36,411 nucleotides of DNA. Source: a bacterium. GTDB taxonomy: Bacteria > Cyanobacteriota > Vampirovibrionia > Gastranaerophilales > Gastranaerophilaceae. The position numbers and the translations under genes were made by a program. Position 1 is the first letter of the stretch, and each line of letters begins with the position of its first letter. The notes beneath the pieces were generated by a model. It had not been told where the DNA came from. It searched no databases and saw only the letters and a program-made list of their open reading frames with translations. The stretch spans positions 1-36,411 of the forward strand of contig JAFQLC010000020.1 in NCBI GenBank assembly GCA_017396695.1. The letters run 5' to 3'. This document shows, piece after piece, positions 6,771 to 14,886 of this stretch.

Positions 6771-8087
6771 TTATTCCTCAACAGTATCAACACTATTTAA
6801 TAAGTCGTAGTCAAGTTCATTTTCATTATCCGCAATAATCGCAGCAACAACAGCATCTGATGCCACGTTATTTACAGTTCTAAACATATCAAAGAGCCTA
6901 TCGAGTGCAAACAAGAATGCAAAACCTGAAACAAGTTGCTCTGGAGTGAGTCCTAAACCATTTAAAACAAGAGCAATTGTGATAAGTCCAGCACCAGGGA
7001 TTCCAGCACAAGTAGAAGATGCAATGATTGCTAAAAATGCGACTTGTATAATTGCAAGCGGATCAAGAGCAATTCCATATGCTTGAGTTAAGAAAAGAAC
7101 TGCAACTGTTTGAAGTGCAGCCGTTCCATCCATACTTAACGTTGCGCCAAGAGGCAATACAAAGCTTGAAACCTTGTTTGAAATACCATATTTTTCACAA
7201 CGAGCAATTGTGAGTGGCAAAGTTGCGGAAGAACTTGCAGTTCCAAAAGCAACCATAAGTGCCTCAGTTATTGCATTATATAATTTTCCAACAGGAACTT
7301 TTGAAAATATTTTCAAAACAACAGGATACAAAACAAAAAACATCAAGAATAATGTCGCAAGAACAACTGCTGTATATTTCCATACGCCATCAAACATTGA
7401 AAGCCCAAAGTTACCAACAGCAGATGCAGTTAAGGCAAATACACCAGGAGCAGCAAGGAATACAATCCAATCAGTTACTTTCATTGTTGCTGCAAAAATA
7501 CTTTCAAAGAAAGAAATTACAGGGCGGTTCATTTCGCCAACTTTAGCAAGGGCAATTGCAAAAATGATAAGGAAAATCATAATTGGAATTAACTCGCCAT
7601 TAGCTAGTGCTGCAAAAGGATTTTTTGGAATTAAGTTCAAAAACACGGTTGACAATTGAGCGTTATGATCAGCAAGCGCAGCTTGCACTGTCGCCTGAAG
7701 AGATTGCGCAACGTTTGCGTCAATAAATGGTTGAGCCGAAGTACCAGGTTTTACAATAAGCGCCAATGTTGTTGCAATTGAAACTGCCCCAATAGTAATG
7801 ATTGCATAGTAGAAAATCATTTTCTTACCAAAGCGAGCAAGCATTTTATTGTCGCCAATGCTTGAAATTCCAATCACAATTGTACTTATAACAAGTGGAA
7901 TTACTACCATTTGAATAATTCCAATAAATGCTTGACCAATAAAATCAATAATTTTATGAATTACTGGATAATTTTGCGCAGGCATAAAAATACCAACACA
8001 GATACCAGCTATAAGACCAAATAATATATGCCAATTTCTCTTTAAACCAAGCATAATTGCAACTAAAATTTGAGAACGAATATCCAT
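6771..8087 (-). CDS. Dicarboxylate/amino acid:cation symporter (DAACS family)
   Basis: Predicted inner-membrane symporter for glutamate, aspartate or C4-dicarboxylates coupled to Na+ or H+ (PF00375, the GltP/GltPh fold). The 438-residue protein has about eight membrane helices and two re-entrant loops. The serine-rich hairpin SSSATLPLT is at about 285-293. The family NMDGT motif reads SMDGTA (318-323), so its first Asn is Ser. AGIPGAGLI follows in the second hairpin. I chose ATG 8087 because AAGGAA lies seven bases upstream; an in-frame TTG at 8123 would add 12 residues and lacks such a site. The exact substrate cannot be read from the sequence. It heads a two-gene unit with rlmH. Confidence 0.88.
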   Translation of the reverse strand: MDIRSQILVAIMLGLKRNWHILFGLIAGICVGIFMPAQNYPVIHKIIDFIGQAFIGIIQMVVIPLVISTIVIGISSIGDNKMLARFGKKMIFYYAIITIGAVSIATTLALIVKPGTSAQPFIDANVAQSLQATVQAALADHNAQLSTVFLNLIPKNPFAALANGELIPIMIFLIIFAIALAKVGEMNRPVISFFESIFAATMKVTDWIVFLAAPGVFALTASAVGNFGLSMFDGVWKYTAVVLATLFLMFFVLYPVVLKIFSKVPVGKLYNAITEALMVAFGTASSSATLPLTIARCEKYGISNKVSSFVLPLGATLSMDGTAALQTVAVLFLTQAYGIALDPLAIIQVAFLAIIASSTCAGIPGAGLITIALVLNGLGLTPEQLVSGFAFLFALDRLFDMFRTVNNVASDAVVAAIIADNENELDYDLLNSVDTVEE

Positions 8088-8114
8088 TGTAAATTTCCTT
8101 AAAATCCTTAGTCT

Positions 8115-8143
8115 ATAATACAACTTTTTTCGTTGAATGTAAA
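8115..8143 (-). promoter_or_regulatory. Promoter of the symporter-rlmH unit
   Basis: On the minus strand TTTACA (8138-8143) and TATTAT (8115-8120) are separated by exactly 17 bases. The -35 shares position 8138 with the -35 of the divergent radA promoter. Confidence 0.65.
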
Positions 8144-8160
8144 CTTTTTTAGGCTATACT
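8133..8160 (+). promoter_or_regulatory. Promoter of radA
   Basis: TTGAAT (8133-8138) and TATACT (8155-8160) are separated by 16 bases. Transcription would begin near 8167-8168, at the second in-frame ATG of radA, which implies a leaderless mRNA. Confidence 0.6.
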
Positions 8161-8167
8161 AATGAGT

Positions 8168-9550
8168 ATGGCGAAGATGAAATCAAAATGGGTGTGCACT
8201 TCTTGTAATTATACAAGCGCAAGTTTTTTGGGAAGATGCCCTGATTGCGGAGAATTTTCAACTTTTGTTGAAGAATTTGAAGAAAAGCAAGGGACAATCA
8301 AAAACCAACAAAATGCAATTCGCTTTCAAGAGGTGAAATATACAAAATTAACAGATGAAGCGCAATGCGAAAAAGCATATATTCCAACAGGCTTCGAAGA
8401 ATTTGACAGGGTTTTAGGTCGTGGTTACACTACAGGCTCTCTAACACTTCTTGCAGGCGACCCTGGAATTGGAAAATCAACGCTACTATTGCAAACAATG
8501 GGGCACATTGCAAACTCAGGAATGAAGGTTTTATATATTTGTGCAGAAGAAAGCACAAACCAAGTTAAGCAAAGGGCAAAAAGATTAAAAATTGAAACAG
8601 AAAATTTATATTTAAGTTCGGAAAATTGCCTTGAAAATGTTATTAGCTTGCTCGATGAAATTAAACCAGAATTTTTGGTTATAGATAGCATTCAGTCAAT
8701 TTTTACCTCAATTATTGAAGCAACAATTGGCACAGTTTCTCAAATTAGAGAAAGCACAAATATTTTAATGAAAATCGCCAAACAAAAAAATATAACAACA
8801 ACAGTTATTGGGCACGTCACAAAAGACGGAAATATTGCAGGGCCCAAGGTTTTAGAACACATGGTCGATTGCGTTATAAATTTTGAAGGCGATAAATATA
8901 AAACTTATAGAACACTTCGGACAATTAAAAACCGCTTTGGTTCAACCAATGAAATTGCTGTTTTTGAAATGCTTGAAGACGGACTTCAAGAAGTTAAAAA
9001 TTTATCTGAAATATTTTTAAAAGATAGAGAAGAGCAAAATTCAGCAGGGACAACGATTGTTCCAATTTTAGAAGGCACAAAAACTTTGCTTTTAGAGCTT
9101 CAAGCACTCACAGGCGCAACACCATATCCTCAACCAAGGCGAGTGGCTCGTGGAGTTGATTATAATAGACTTCTTCAAATTCTTGCCGTGCTTGAAAAGA
9201 AAGTTGGTTTAAATCTTTCGCACCATGATGTTTATGTAAACATTATCGGCGGCATCCAAGTAAATGAACCTGCGATTGACCTCGCTTGCGCTATTGCAAT
9301 TATCGCAAGTCATAGAGATATTATTGTTCCATACGATTGCGTATTTATTGGAGAAATTGGGCTAACTGGCGAAATAAGATACGTAACAAACCTTGAAAAA
9401 AGGTTGCTAGAGGCGAAGAAGCTTGGCTTTAAAAAAGCAATTATTCCAAAAACTACGCAAGATGTTCAAAAGAAATTATCAGATATAGAGCTAGAAATTG
9501 TACCCGTTAAAAATTTAACAGAAGCAATTTTAAAAGGGCTCAAAAATTAG
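8168..9550 (+). CDS. radA: DNA repair protein RadA (Sms)
   Basis: RadA is a hexameric ATPase that drives branch migration of recombination intermediates with RecA. The 460-residue protein has an N-terminal C4 zinc finger (CTSC and CPDC, residues about 10-27), a RecA-like ATPase with Walker A GDPGIGKST (about 97-105) and LVIDSIQS as Walker B, the RadA-specific KNRFG motif (about 254-258), and a C-terminal Lon-protease-like domain (from about 280). I place the start at ATG 8168 (MAKMKSKWVC, as in most family members). The ATG at 8162 would add two residues but lies before the predicted transcription start. There is no Shine-Dalgarno. Its stop overlaps by four bases the stop of the convergent calpain-like gene. 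Confidence 0.95.
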   Translation: MAKMKSKWVCTSCNYTSASFLGRCPDCGEFSTFVEEFEEKQGTIKNQQNAIRFQEVKYTKLTDEAQCEKAYIPTGFEEFDRVLGRGYTTGSLTLLAGDPGIGKSTLLLQTMGHIANSGMKVLYICAEESTNQVKQRAKRLKIETENLYLSSENCLENVISLLDEIKPEFLVIDSIQSIFTSIIEATIGTVSQIRESTNILMKIAKQKNITTTVIGHVTKDGNIAGPKVLEHMVDCVINFEGDKYKTYRTLRTIKNRFGSTNEIAVFEMLEDGLQEVKNLSEIFLKDREEQNSAGTTIVPILEGTKTLLLELQALTGATPYPQPRRVARGVDYNRLLQILAVLEKKVGLNLSHHDVYVNIIGGIQVNEPAIDLACAIAIIASHRDIIVPYDCVFIGEIGLTGEIRYVTNLEKRLLEAKKLGFKKAIIPKTTQDVQKKLSDIELEIVPVKNLTEAILKGLKN

Positions 9551-10830
9551 TCTAATTCCAGTGTTTCAATATCAATTTCTTTGCTTATTGCCCTAAAATT
9601 ATCAATATTAAGTACAATATCCTTTCCTGTATCGTAAGTATTCAAAATAGTAATCGTTTCATCATCAAGCGCTTTAACTATATATGCATGTTGTCCAACA
9701 ATTGTTATATTTTCACCATTTACGTCTTGAGTATCAATTTTGTTTCTTACTGCAAGCATTGTGGCAGCACCATTTTTAATTGAATCAAGCTTTTTGTCCA
9801 AATAAACATTATAGTCATCATCCTGAAGACATCTAGGATTGCTCGTAAGTCCTTTGGCAAGTTCAGAAGAATAAAAAGTGTATTCAATGCCATTTGCATC
9901 TTTTAAGGTCATTGGTTTTTTTGAAGATGTATTAGACATATCTGAATAATTGTTATACCTTACAAAACCGCCATTATATTCGGTAATTTCATATATTTCC
10001 CCAGAGTTTAGAGTAATATTTTTGCCATTGATATCCAACAGGTTAAGCTCATCAGGTGTTGTTCTTGCAAAAGAAAAAGTTTCGGAATTTTCAAGCTGAT
10101 TTAAAATTTCTCTTGTCTTAATTTGCAAAAATTTATTTTTATCAATAGTGTCGTATGGCTTTCCCGTAAGCGCATACATAACCAAATGATGATTAATGCC
10201 ATCTAGCTCGGTTGAACCAAGAGAAAATCCTTTTTGTGGAACATTTTGCTCAAGGTCTTTATGGGCAGGGTCTGTTGCTAATTTACTGTATGCAAGCTCC
10301 AAAAGAAGCATATCGTCGTCACCAACCGAATAATGGCGAGAGCCCTCTTTGTTGTATAGTAAATCAGCTTTTTCAAGCTCTTTTTTTGTTATTGTATAAG
10401 TAGCATCGGCACCTTTAAAATAAACAGAATAACTTTCTATTTTGCCGTTTTCATTTTTATTTATTTTGATTGCGTCTTTTAAAACATCTTTTCCAAAATC
10501 AGAATATTGAAGAGAATAGCAAGCGCCAATTAAGGCGCAATTTGCGTATCGTCCTTGATGAGCATCCATATCAAGCTGGCCATTTACATCATATCTTGAA
10601 TCATTATCAGTATCTTTTGTGCCAAATAAACCTTTAAAAAAGTCTATTATTTTTTGGAAAATATTTTTCTTTGCGCGAACGTCTTCAGGAATTGGATGAA
10701 ATTCCGTAAGAGAATTTTCTTGAGTTGACCCAGATTGATTAGGCCGAGGTGCATTCTCGGTTTTGTTTGCTTTTGTTTTATTGGACACAGAAGCAACTTG
10801 TGTCGCATTTATTTTATGTATTTTATCCAT
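9547..10830 (-). CDS. Calpain-like cysteine protease
   Basis: I read this 427-residue protein as a divergent member of the calpain (C2) papain-like proteases. Residues 1-50 are Ser/Thr/Asn-rich and probably disordered. An amphipathic segment (IFQKIIDFFKGLFG) lies at about 57-70. The putative nucleophile is Cys98 in GRYANCALIGACYSL, matching the calpain GxCWLLA region. DDDMLLLELAYSKL (about 171-184) matches the calpain segment ending in LLEKAYAKL. QHAYIVKAL (His381) and ILNTYD (Asn397) match calpain GHAY and RNPWG. The Trp after Asn is absent. There is no signal peptide. An in-frame TTG six bases upstream is less likely than the ATG at 10830. It stands alone. The substrate is unknown; activity could be lost. 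Confidence 0.62.
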   Translation of the reverse strand: MDKIHKINATQVASVSNKTKANKTENAPRPNQSGSTQENSLTEFHPIPEDVRAKKNIFQKIIDFFKGLFGTKDTDNDSRYDVNGQLDMDAHQGRYANCALIGACYSLQYSDFGKDVLKDAIKINKNENGKIESYSVYFKGADATYTITKKELEKADLLYNKEGSRHYSVGDDDMLLLELAYSKLATDPAHKDLEQNVPQKGFSLGSTELDGINHHLVMYALTGKPYDTIDKNKFLQIKTREILNQLENSETFSFARTTPDELNLLDINGKNITLNSGEIYEITEYNGGFVRYNNYSDMSNTSSKKPMTLKDANGIEYTFYSSELAKGLTSNPRCLQDDDYNVYLDKKLDSIKNGAATMLAVRNKIDTQDVNGENITIVGQHAYIVKALDDETITILNTYDTGKDIVLNIDNFRAISKEIDIETLELD

Positions 10831-10927
10831 TTGCAAAATTTCACTTTCACACTACAACACAGGATAAAAAAACGACATAAAAAGAAAAAACTTAAGGAAA
10901 TTCAAAAGGATTTTTACATTTTTAAAC

Positions 10928-10961
10928 AAAAAAAATGCTCTCTAAATCTAGAGAGCATTTT
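10928..10961 (-). terminator. Terminator of the rpmI-rplT operon
   Basis: A 13-base perfect stem (AAAATGCTCTCTA / TAGAGAGCATTTT) with loop AATC lies 20 bases after the rplT stop. On the minus strand it is followed by eight T residues. Confidence 0.9.
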
Positions 10962-10980
10962 AATTAGATTTTACTGAAAA

Positions 10981-11334
10981 TTATTTTGCAGCTTTAAGTG
11001 CTGTATCCACAACAACTTTAAATGCATCTGGTTCATTAACTGCAAGCTCAGCAAGCATTTTTCTGTTGATTTGAATGTCAGCTTTTTTAAGCAAGTTAGC
11101 AAATTTAGAATAAGAAATTCCATATTCACGAACTGCTGCGTTAATTCTAACAATCCAAAGTGAACGCATAGATCTTTTAAGATTACGTCTATCTCTGTAT
11201 TGATATTTAAGTGCTTTCATAACAGCGCAATTTGCAACTTTAAAAATTCTGCTTCTTGCACCAACAAAACCTTTAGCTAATTTTAAAATCTTTTTATGTC
11301 TTTTTCTTAAAACGTTACCGCGTTTAACTCTCAT
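10981..11334 (-). CDS. rplT: 50S ribosomal protein L20
   Basis: L20 binds 23S rRNA early in 50S assembly and in many bacteria represses its own operon. The 117-residue, very basic protein begins [20 protein letters not shown] and has the family segments [16 protein letters not shown] and [16 protein letters not shown]. Length is exactly typical. The AAGGAAGGTG-like ribosome site lies between it and rpmI, 12 bases upstream. It is the last gene of the operon and is followed by a strong terminator. Confidence 0.97.
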   Translation of the reverse strand: MRVKRGNVLRKRHKKILKLAKGFVGARSRIFKVANCAVMKALKYQYRDRRNLKRSMRSLWIVRINAAVREYGISYSKFANLLKKADIQINRKMLAELAVNEPDAFKVVVDTALKAAK

Positions 11335-11346
11335 ATTTCACCTTCC

Positions 11347-11556
11347 TTATCTTGAATACTTTTTGTATGGCAATTCTTTAGAAACCATTGCAATGTTTCC
11401 TTCAAAGATTTCGCCCATGTGTGATAACTTGTTTTTTCTTGCAGATGATTTATGTGCAAGAAGGTGACCTTTGCCAGAGAGGCGGCGCATAATTTTGCCT
11501 GATGCAGTCACTTTATAGCGCTTTGCAGCAGACCTGTGTGTTTTCATTTTTGGCAT
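11347..11556 (-). CDS. rpmI: 50S ribosomal protein L35
   Basis: A small 50S subunit protein. The 69-residue sequence begins MPKMKTHRSAAKRYKVTASG and ends LPYKKYSR, as in the family. I place the start at ATG 11556, six to seven bases after AAAGGAG; the frame stays open upstream but that part is not L35. The usual upstream neighbour infC is absent; an L35-L20 operon without infC starts here from its own promoter. Confidence 0.96.
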   Translation of the reverse strand: MPKMKTHRSAAKRYKVTASGKIMRRLSGKGHLLAHKSSARKNKLSHMGEIFEGNIAMVSKELPYKKYSR

Positions 11557-11624
11557 TTTACTTCTCCTTTGTTTTGTGTCTTTTGACTCTTGCGGCATAC
11601 CAAACCGCTTCGAAATCTTAAATC

Positions 11625-11653
11625 AGAATACAATAAAGAAATTCTAAAATCAA
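11625..11653 (-). promoter_or_regulatory. Promoter of rpmI-rplT
   Basis: On the minus strand TTGATT (11648-11653) and TATTCT (11625-11630) are 17 bases apart. This predicts a leader of about 60 bases before the L35 start, with room for a regulatory structure that I cannot define. Confidence 0.55.
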
Positions 11654-11745
11654 GCAAATTCTGGTTTTTCGCTAAAATGTAAAGTTTTGTAAAAAATTTG
11701 ACAAGAAATAACAAAAAATAAGCAATCTTTTTTCTTGAGGGTCAT

Positions 11746-11820
11746 TATAAAAGCGTAAACTCCTCTATAAACTCCGTAATACTAATTCTATCCATCACGA
11801 CCGATAAGGTCGTTTTTTTT
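11746..11820 (+). ncRNA. Candidate small RNA or hydE attenuator
   Basis: Between the divergent rpmI and hydE genes lies a TATAAA -10-like element (11746-11751), a 45-base stretch with no open frame, and a clear terminator (11797-11820). No plus-strand gene lies upstream to need that terminator. It therefore marks either a small RNA of about 60-70 bases or a leader attenuator for hydE, which starts 27 bases later. The -35 region is weak (a TTGACA at 11698-11703 is too distant). Confidence 0.4.
11797..11820 (+). terminator. Orphan terminator upstream of hydE
   Basis: The stem ACGACC / GGTCGT with loop GATAA is followed by eight T residues. It precedes hydE by 26 bases and has no gene before it on this strand. 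Confidence 0.8.
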
Positions 11821-11846
11821 ATGCATTTTTAGAGTAAAATTTTAGT

Positions 11847-12827
11847 ATGAATAAAAAAGAAATAATCGAGCTTTTATCAGATAATTCAAACTTTGATGAA
11901 TTACGAGAAAAAGCAGATAAAACAAGAAAAGAATATAAAGGAGACGGGGTTCACCTTAGGGGTTTAATTGAGTTTTCTAATCACTGCACAAGGAATTGCA
12001 CTTACTGCGGAATAAGAAGAGACAATAAAAATCTTGAAAGATTCAGATTAGACAGAGATGAAATTATAGAAATTGCAAAACACGGAAAAGAGCTTGGCTA
12101 TAAAACAATTGTTTTGCAATCTGGCGAAGATTTGACTTATTCTATAGATAAATTACAAGAGATAATAGCCGAAATTAAAAAACTTGATTTCGCGCTCACC
12201 TTAAGCCTTGGCGAGAAAACTTATGAAGAATATAGGGCATATAAAGATGCAGGAGCCGACAGGTATTTACTCAGAATTGAAACGACAAACAATGAACTCT
12301 ATAAAAAATTACACCCAAATTCTTCGCACGCAAACAGGTTTAAGTGCTTAGAACACTTAAAAGAACTAGGGTTTGAAGTGGGCACAGGAATAATGACTGG
12401 GCTTCCCGAACAAAGCCTTGAATCAATCGCAGAGGATATTTTGTTTTTTAAAAAAATTGATGCAGATATGATAGGGCTCGGGCCCTTCGTGCCCTCGCCC
12501 GATACCCCTCTCGCGCACAATACAGGCGGCAGTTTTGAACTTGCGATTCGCGCTATGGCAATAGTTAGAATTTTAATGCCAGAAATTAATATTCCTGCAA
12601 CAAGTGCTATGGAAACAATAAAAGAAAACGGCAGGTTTATTGCACTAAACTCTGGCGCAAACGTTGTCATGCCAAATCTGGCACCAAAAAGCGCAAAGTT
12701 ATATTCAATCTACCCTAAAAAAAGTTCAGATTGGAGCAATATTTCATTCGCTGAAGCAAATAAAAAACTAAGTGAAATCGGAAGATTTGTATCAAGCACT
12801 AAAGGTTTTAAAAAAGATAAAGAATAA
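11847..12827 (+). CDS. hydE: [FeFe]-hydrogenase H-cluster maturase HydE (radical SAM)
   Basis: HydE is one of three maturases (with HydF and HydG) that build the two-iron subcluster of [FeFe]-hydrogenase. The 326-residue protein carries the radical SAM motif CTRNCTYC (Cys47, Cys51, Cys54) inside the HydE-type stretch VHLRGLIEFSNHC. It continues with CGIRRDN, TIVLQSGED, GADRYLLRIET and LYKKLHP, and later GLGPFVPSPDTPL, all nearer to HydE than to BioB or PylB. It is slightly short for the family (about 350). A TAAAAT hexamer ends six bases before the ATG and there is no Shine-Dalgarno, so the mRNA may be leaderless. HydF, HydG and the hydrogenase are not in the window. Confidence 0.85.
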   Translation: MNKKEIIELLSDNSNFDELREKADKTRKEYKGDGVHLRGLIEFSNHCTRNCTYCGIRRDNKNLERFRLDRDEIIEIAKHGKELGYKTIVLQSGEDLTYSIDKLQEIIAEIKKLDFALTLSLGEKTYEEYRAYKDAGADRYLLRIETTNNELYKKLHPNSSHANRFKCLEHLKELGFEVGTGIMTGLPEQSLESIAEDILFFKKIDADMIGLGPFVPSPDTPLAHNTGGSFELAIRAMAIVRILMPEINIPATSAMETIKENGRFIALNSGANVVMPNLAPKSAKLYSIYPKKSSDWSNISFAEANKKLSEIGRFVSSTKGFKKDKE

Positions 12828-12884
12828 CTAGCAAATGGTAATATTTACAGGTTTTATACAAAAGCAATTGTAATTTATATCGAT

Positions 12885-14840
12885 ATGAATATTAAAAAAA
12901 CACAAAATTTAAGCTTTAAAAGAGCACTAAAAGAGTCCGAAATTGCAGGCTACACAAAAACCCTAAAAGAAGCAAGGGAAGTTTTGGGTGCAAATGGAAA
13001 AAATGTTTTAATTGTCCCCGACACATCACTTCCAACAAGCAATAAGTCTTTAATTGGAAATATGTCTGACGAATGCGCCCTTGAGTTTGCAGAATTTATG
13101 AAAACATACCTCGGGATTAACGCAATTGAGCATTTACCACAAGGTGATTTTCAAGAAAATTCAGACAAATTTAACCCATATAATGCGACAAGCTTAACTT
13201 ACCCAAAACATTTAATAAACCTAGAAAACTTTACAAAAGAAGAATTTGGGCAACTTCTAAAACCAGAAGAAATTAAAACAAGCAAAAAAGCACAAGGAAC
13301 AGGAAGAAGTAGAGTATCATTTAGTGAAGTTTACAATGAAAATTCAGACTTTAACAACACACTTAAAGTCGCTTATGCAAGATTTGATGAAACAAGCCCC
13401 CTTTGGAATGAATATCTAGAATACAGAAAAGAAAATGATGAAAATATAATTCCAAGGGCATTATTTTCAGAGCTCGCAAAAAAATATAATAATCACGAAC
13501 CGTCAAATTGGCCAGAGCCTGATGCAACACTTTTCAAAGATGTTGATAGAGAAAAGAAAAAAAGATTAAGAGAACTCAAGGAAGAATATAAGGAACAAAT
13601 TAATTTCTATGCGTTCCAACAGTTTTTTGCAAGTAAAAACTTAAAATATTCAAAAGAAAAACTCAATAAAATGGGGATTGAACTTATTGGTGATTGCCCA
13701 ATTAGATTTTCAAGAGACGAAATGTGGGCGAACCCTGAAGCATGCAAAGATGACTTATTTGTGGGGCATAGTGGTTGGGATATCAAAGCGCTCGATTTTG
13801 AAAACATGTTTGATGAAGATGGAGAACCACTTCCTTCGATGAAACTTTTAGGCAAGAAATTCTCTAAAATGCTAAAAGATTACGACGGAATTAGAATTGA
13901 TTGCGGTTGGTGCTACGTGCAACCTGCTTTGTTTGATAAAAACGGCGAAAGAAAATATATAAACGATAAAAAGAATTTGCTTGATGACAAAGTTGTAAAA
14001 TATTTTGAAAAACTCGCAAAAGAAGTCAAAGGAGAAGATTTCGACACGACAAAAATAATGTACGAAGCGGAAGTTGGCCCATATGAGGATTTCTTTGGTT
14101 TTGATGAAAATGGCGGAGTAATTAAACCACTTGAAGACAGGGTGCAGATTTTTACAACAACTTATGCTAGCGATTCTTGGGGAACACTTGGAAATTATAA
14201 ATCCCGAGGAATTAAAGATGATGAATTAATAATTGGAACAGGAAACCACGACTCTGAACCTGTAAACAATTTGCAAAAAGCAGGAAAACCTTTAACTGAA
14301 AAAGAAATAAAAGAATTAAACGAATTATACACAGATTATTTCAAATATAGAATTGATTTCAAAACAAAAGAGGATTTAATTAAGGCAAAAAGGGCAGAGA
14401 TTGCACTTGCAAAAAACCAAATGCACCTTTTCTATGATGTTTTTGGCTGGAAATTAGGCAAGGGCGAAAATCATCACCTTGTAGATAATTATTACTCTAC
14501 AAAAATTAATCAAAATTTCAAAGAAGAGTATCTAAATTCACTTAAAACTGGAATCGGCTATAACCCAATGGAAAGCCTAAAAGTTGCATTTTTAAAAGAT
14601 GGCAACCATGTGCACCATAAGGAACTTTACAACAGAATTTCAAAATATTCCGAAATATTGAAAGCAGAAGAAGGTGAAATGCTTGACGCATTTGAAGAAA
14701 CAAAAACAGAACCAAAGAAAAAAGAAAATAAAAAATCGAGCTATTTTGTGTTTGGCGCAATAGTTGCAGGACTTTTTGCGATTGGTGCATTTATACATTC
14801 AAAATTTAAAAAGAATACAAATAAAAAAGAAAATATTTAA
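12885..14840 (+). CDS. GH77-like 4-alpha-glucanotransferase with C-terminal membrane anchor
   Basis: A divergent 651-residue relative of amylomaltase (MalQ), which transfers maltodextrin chains. The N-terminal part has VLIVPDTSLPTS (41-52, MalQ: LLHPTSLP) and SAYNPYN-like FNPYNATSL (96-104). GDCPIRFSRDEMWANPE (269-285) matches the MalQ stretch GDLPIYV...VWANPE. The catalytic triad is visible: Asp339 in GIRIDCGW (nucleophile), Glu396 in YEAEVG (acid/base) and Asp456 in GTGNHDSEP. The MalQ RIDHF motif is changed to RIDCG. A Lys-rich linker then leads to one hydrophobic helix (about 618-636) and a basic tail, which is not normal for GH77. There is no signal peptide, so it is probably tail-anchored. 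No Shine-Dalgarno is visible. Substrate is unproven. Confidence 0.72.
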   Translation: MNIKKTQNLSFKRALKESEIAGYTKTLKEAREVLGANGKNVLIVPDTSLPTSNKSLIGNMSDECALEFAEFMKTYLGINAIEHLPQGDFQENSDKFNPYNATSLTYPKHLINLENFTKEEFGQLLKPEEIKTSKKAQGTGRSRVSFSEVYNENSDFNNTLKVAYARFDETSPLWNEYLEYRKENDENIIPRALFSELAKKYNNHEPSNWPEPDATLFKDVDREKKKRLRELKEEYKEQINFYAFQQFFASKNLKYSKEKLNKMGIELIGDCPIRFSRDEMWANPEACKDDLFVGHSGWDIKALDFENMFDEDGEPLPSMKLLGKKFSKMLKDYDGIRIDCGWCYVQPALFDKNGERKYINDKKNLLDDKVVKYFEKLAKEVKGEDFDTTKIMYEAEVGPYEDFFGFDENGGVIKPLEDRVQIFTTTYASDSWGTLGNYKSRGIKDDELIIGTGNHDSEPVNNLQKAGKPLTEKEIKELNELYTDYFKYRIDFKTKEDLIKAKRAEIALAKNQMHLFYDVFGWKLGKGENHHLVDNYYSTKINQNFKEEYLNSLKTGIGYNPMESLKVAFLKDGNHVHHKELYNRISKYSEILKAEEGEMLDAFEETKTEPKKKENKKSSYFVFGAIVAGLFAIGAFIHSKFKKNTNKKENI

Positions 14841-14886
14841 CATTTGGCATATTTCATGAAATAATAATAAAAAAAAGAGGTGTCAA

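Noticed and set aside
11557..11598. N-terminal extension of L35
   Set aside because: The family starts MPKMKTH, and the ribosome site lies directly before that ATG.
11847..12827. Biotin synthase (BioB)
   Set aside because: The radical SAM motif and later blocks (VHLRGLIEFSNHC, CGIRRDN, GPFVPSPDTPL) fit HydE better; no biotin genes are adjacent.
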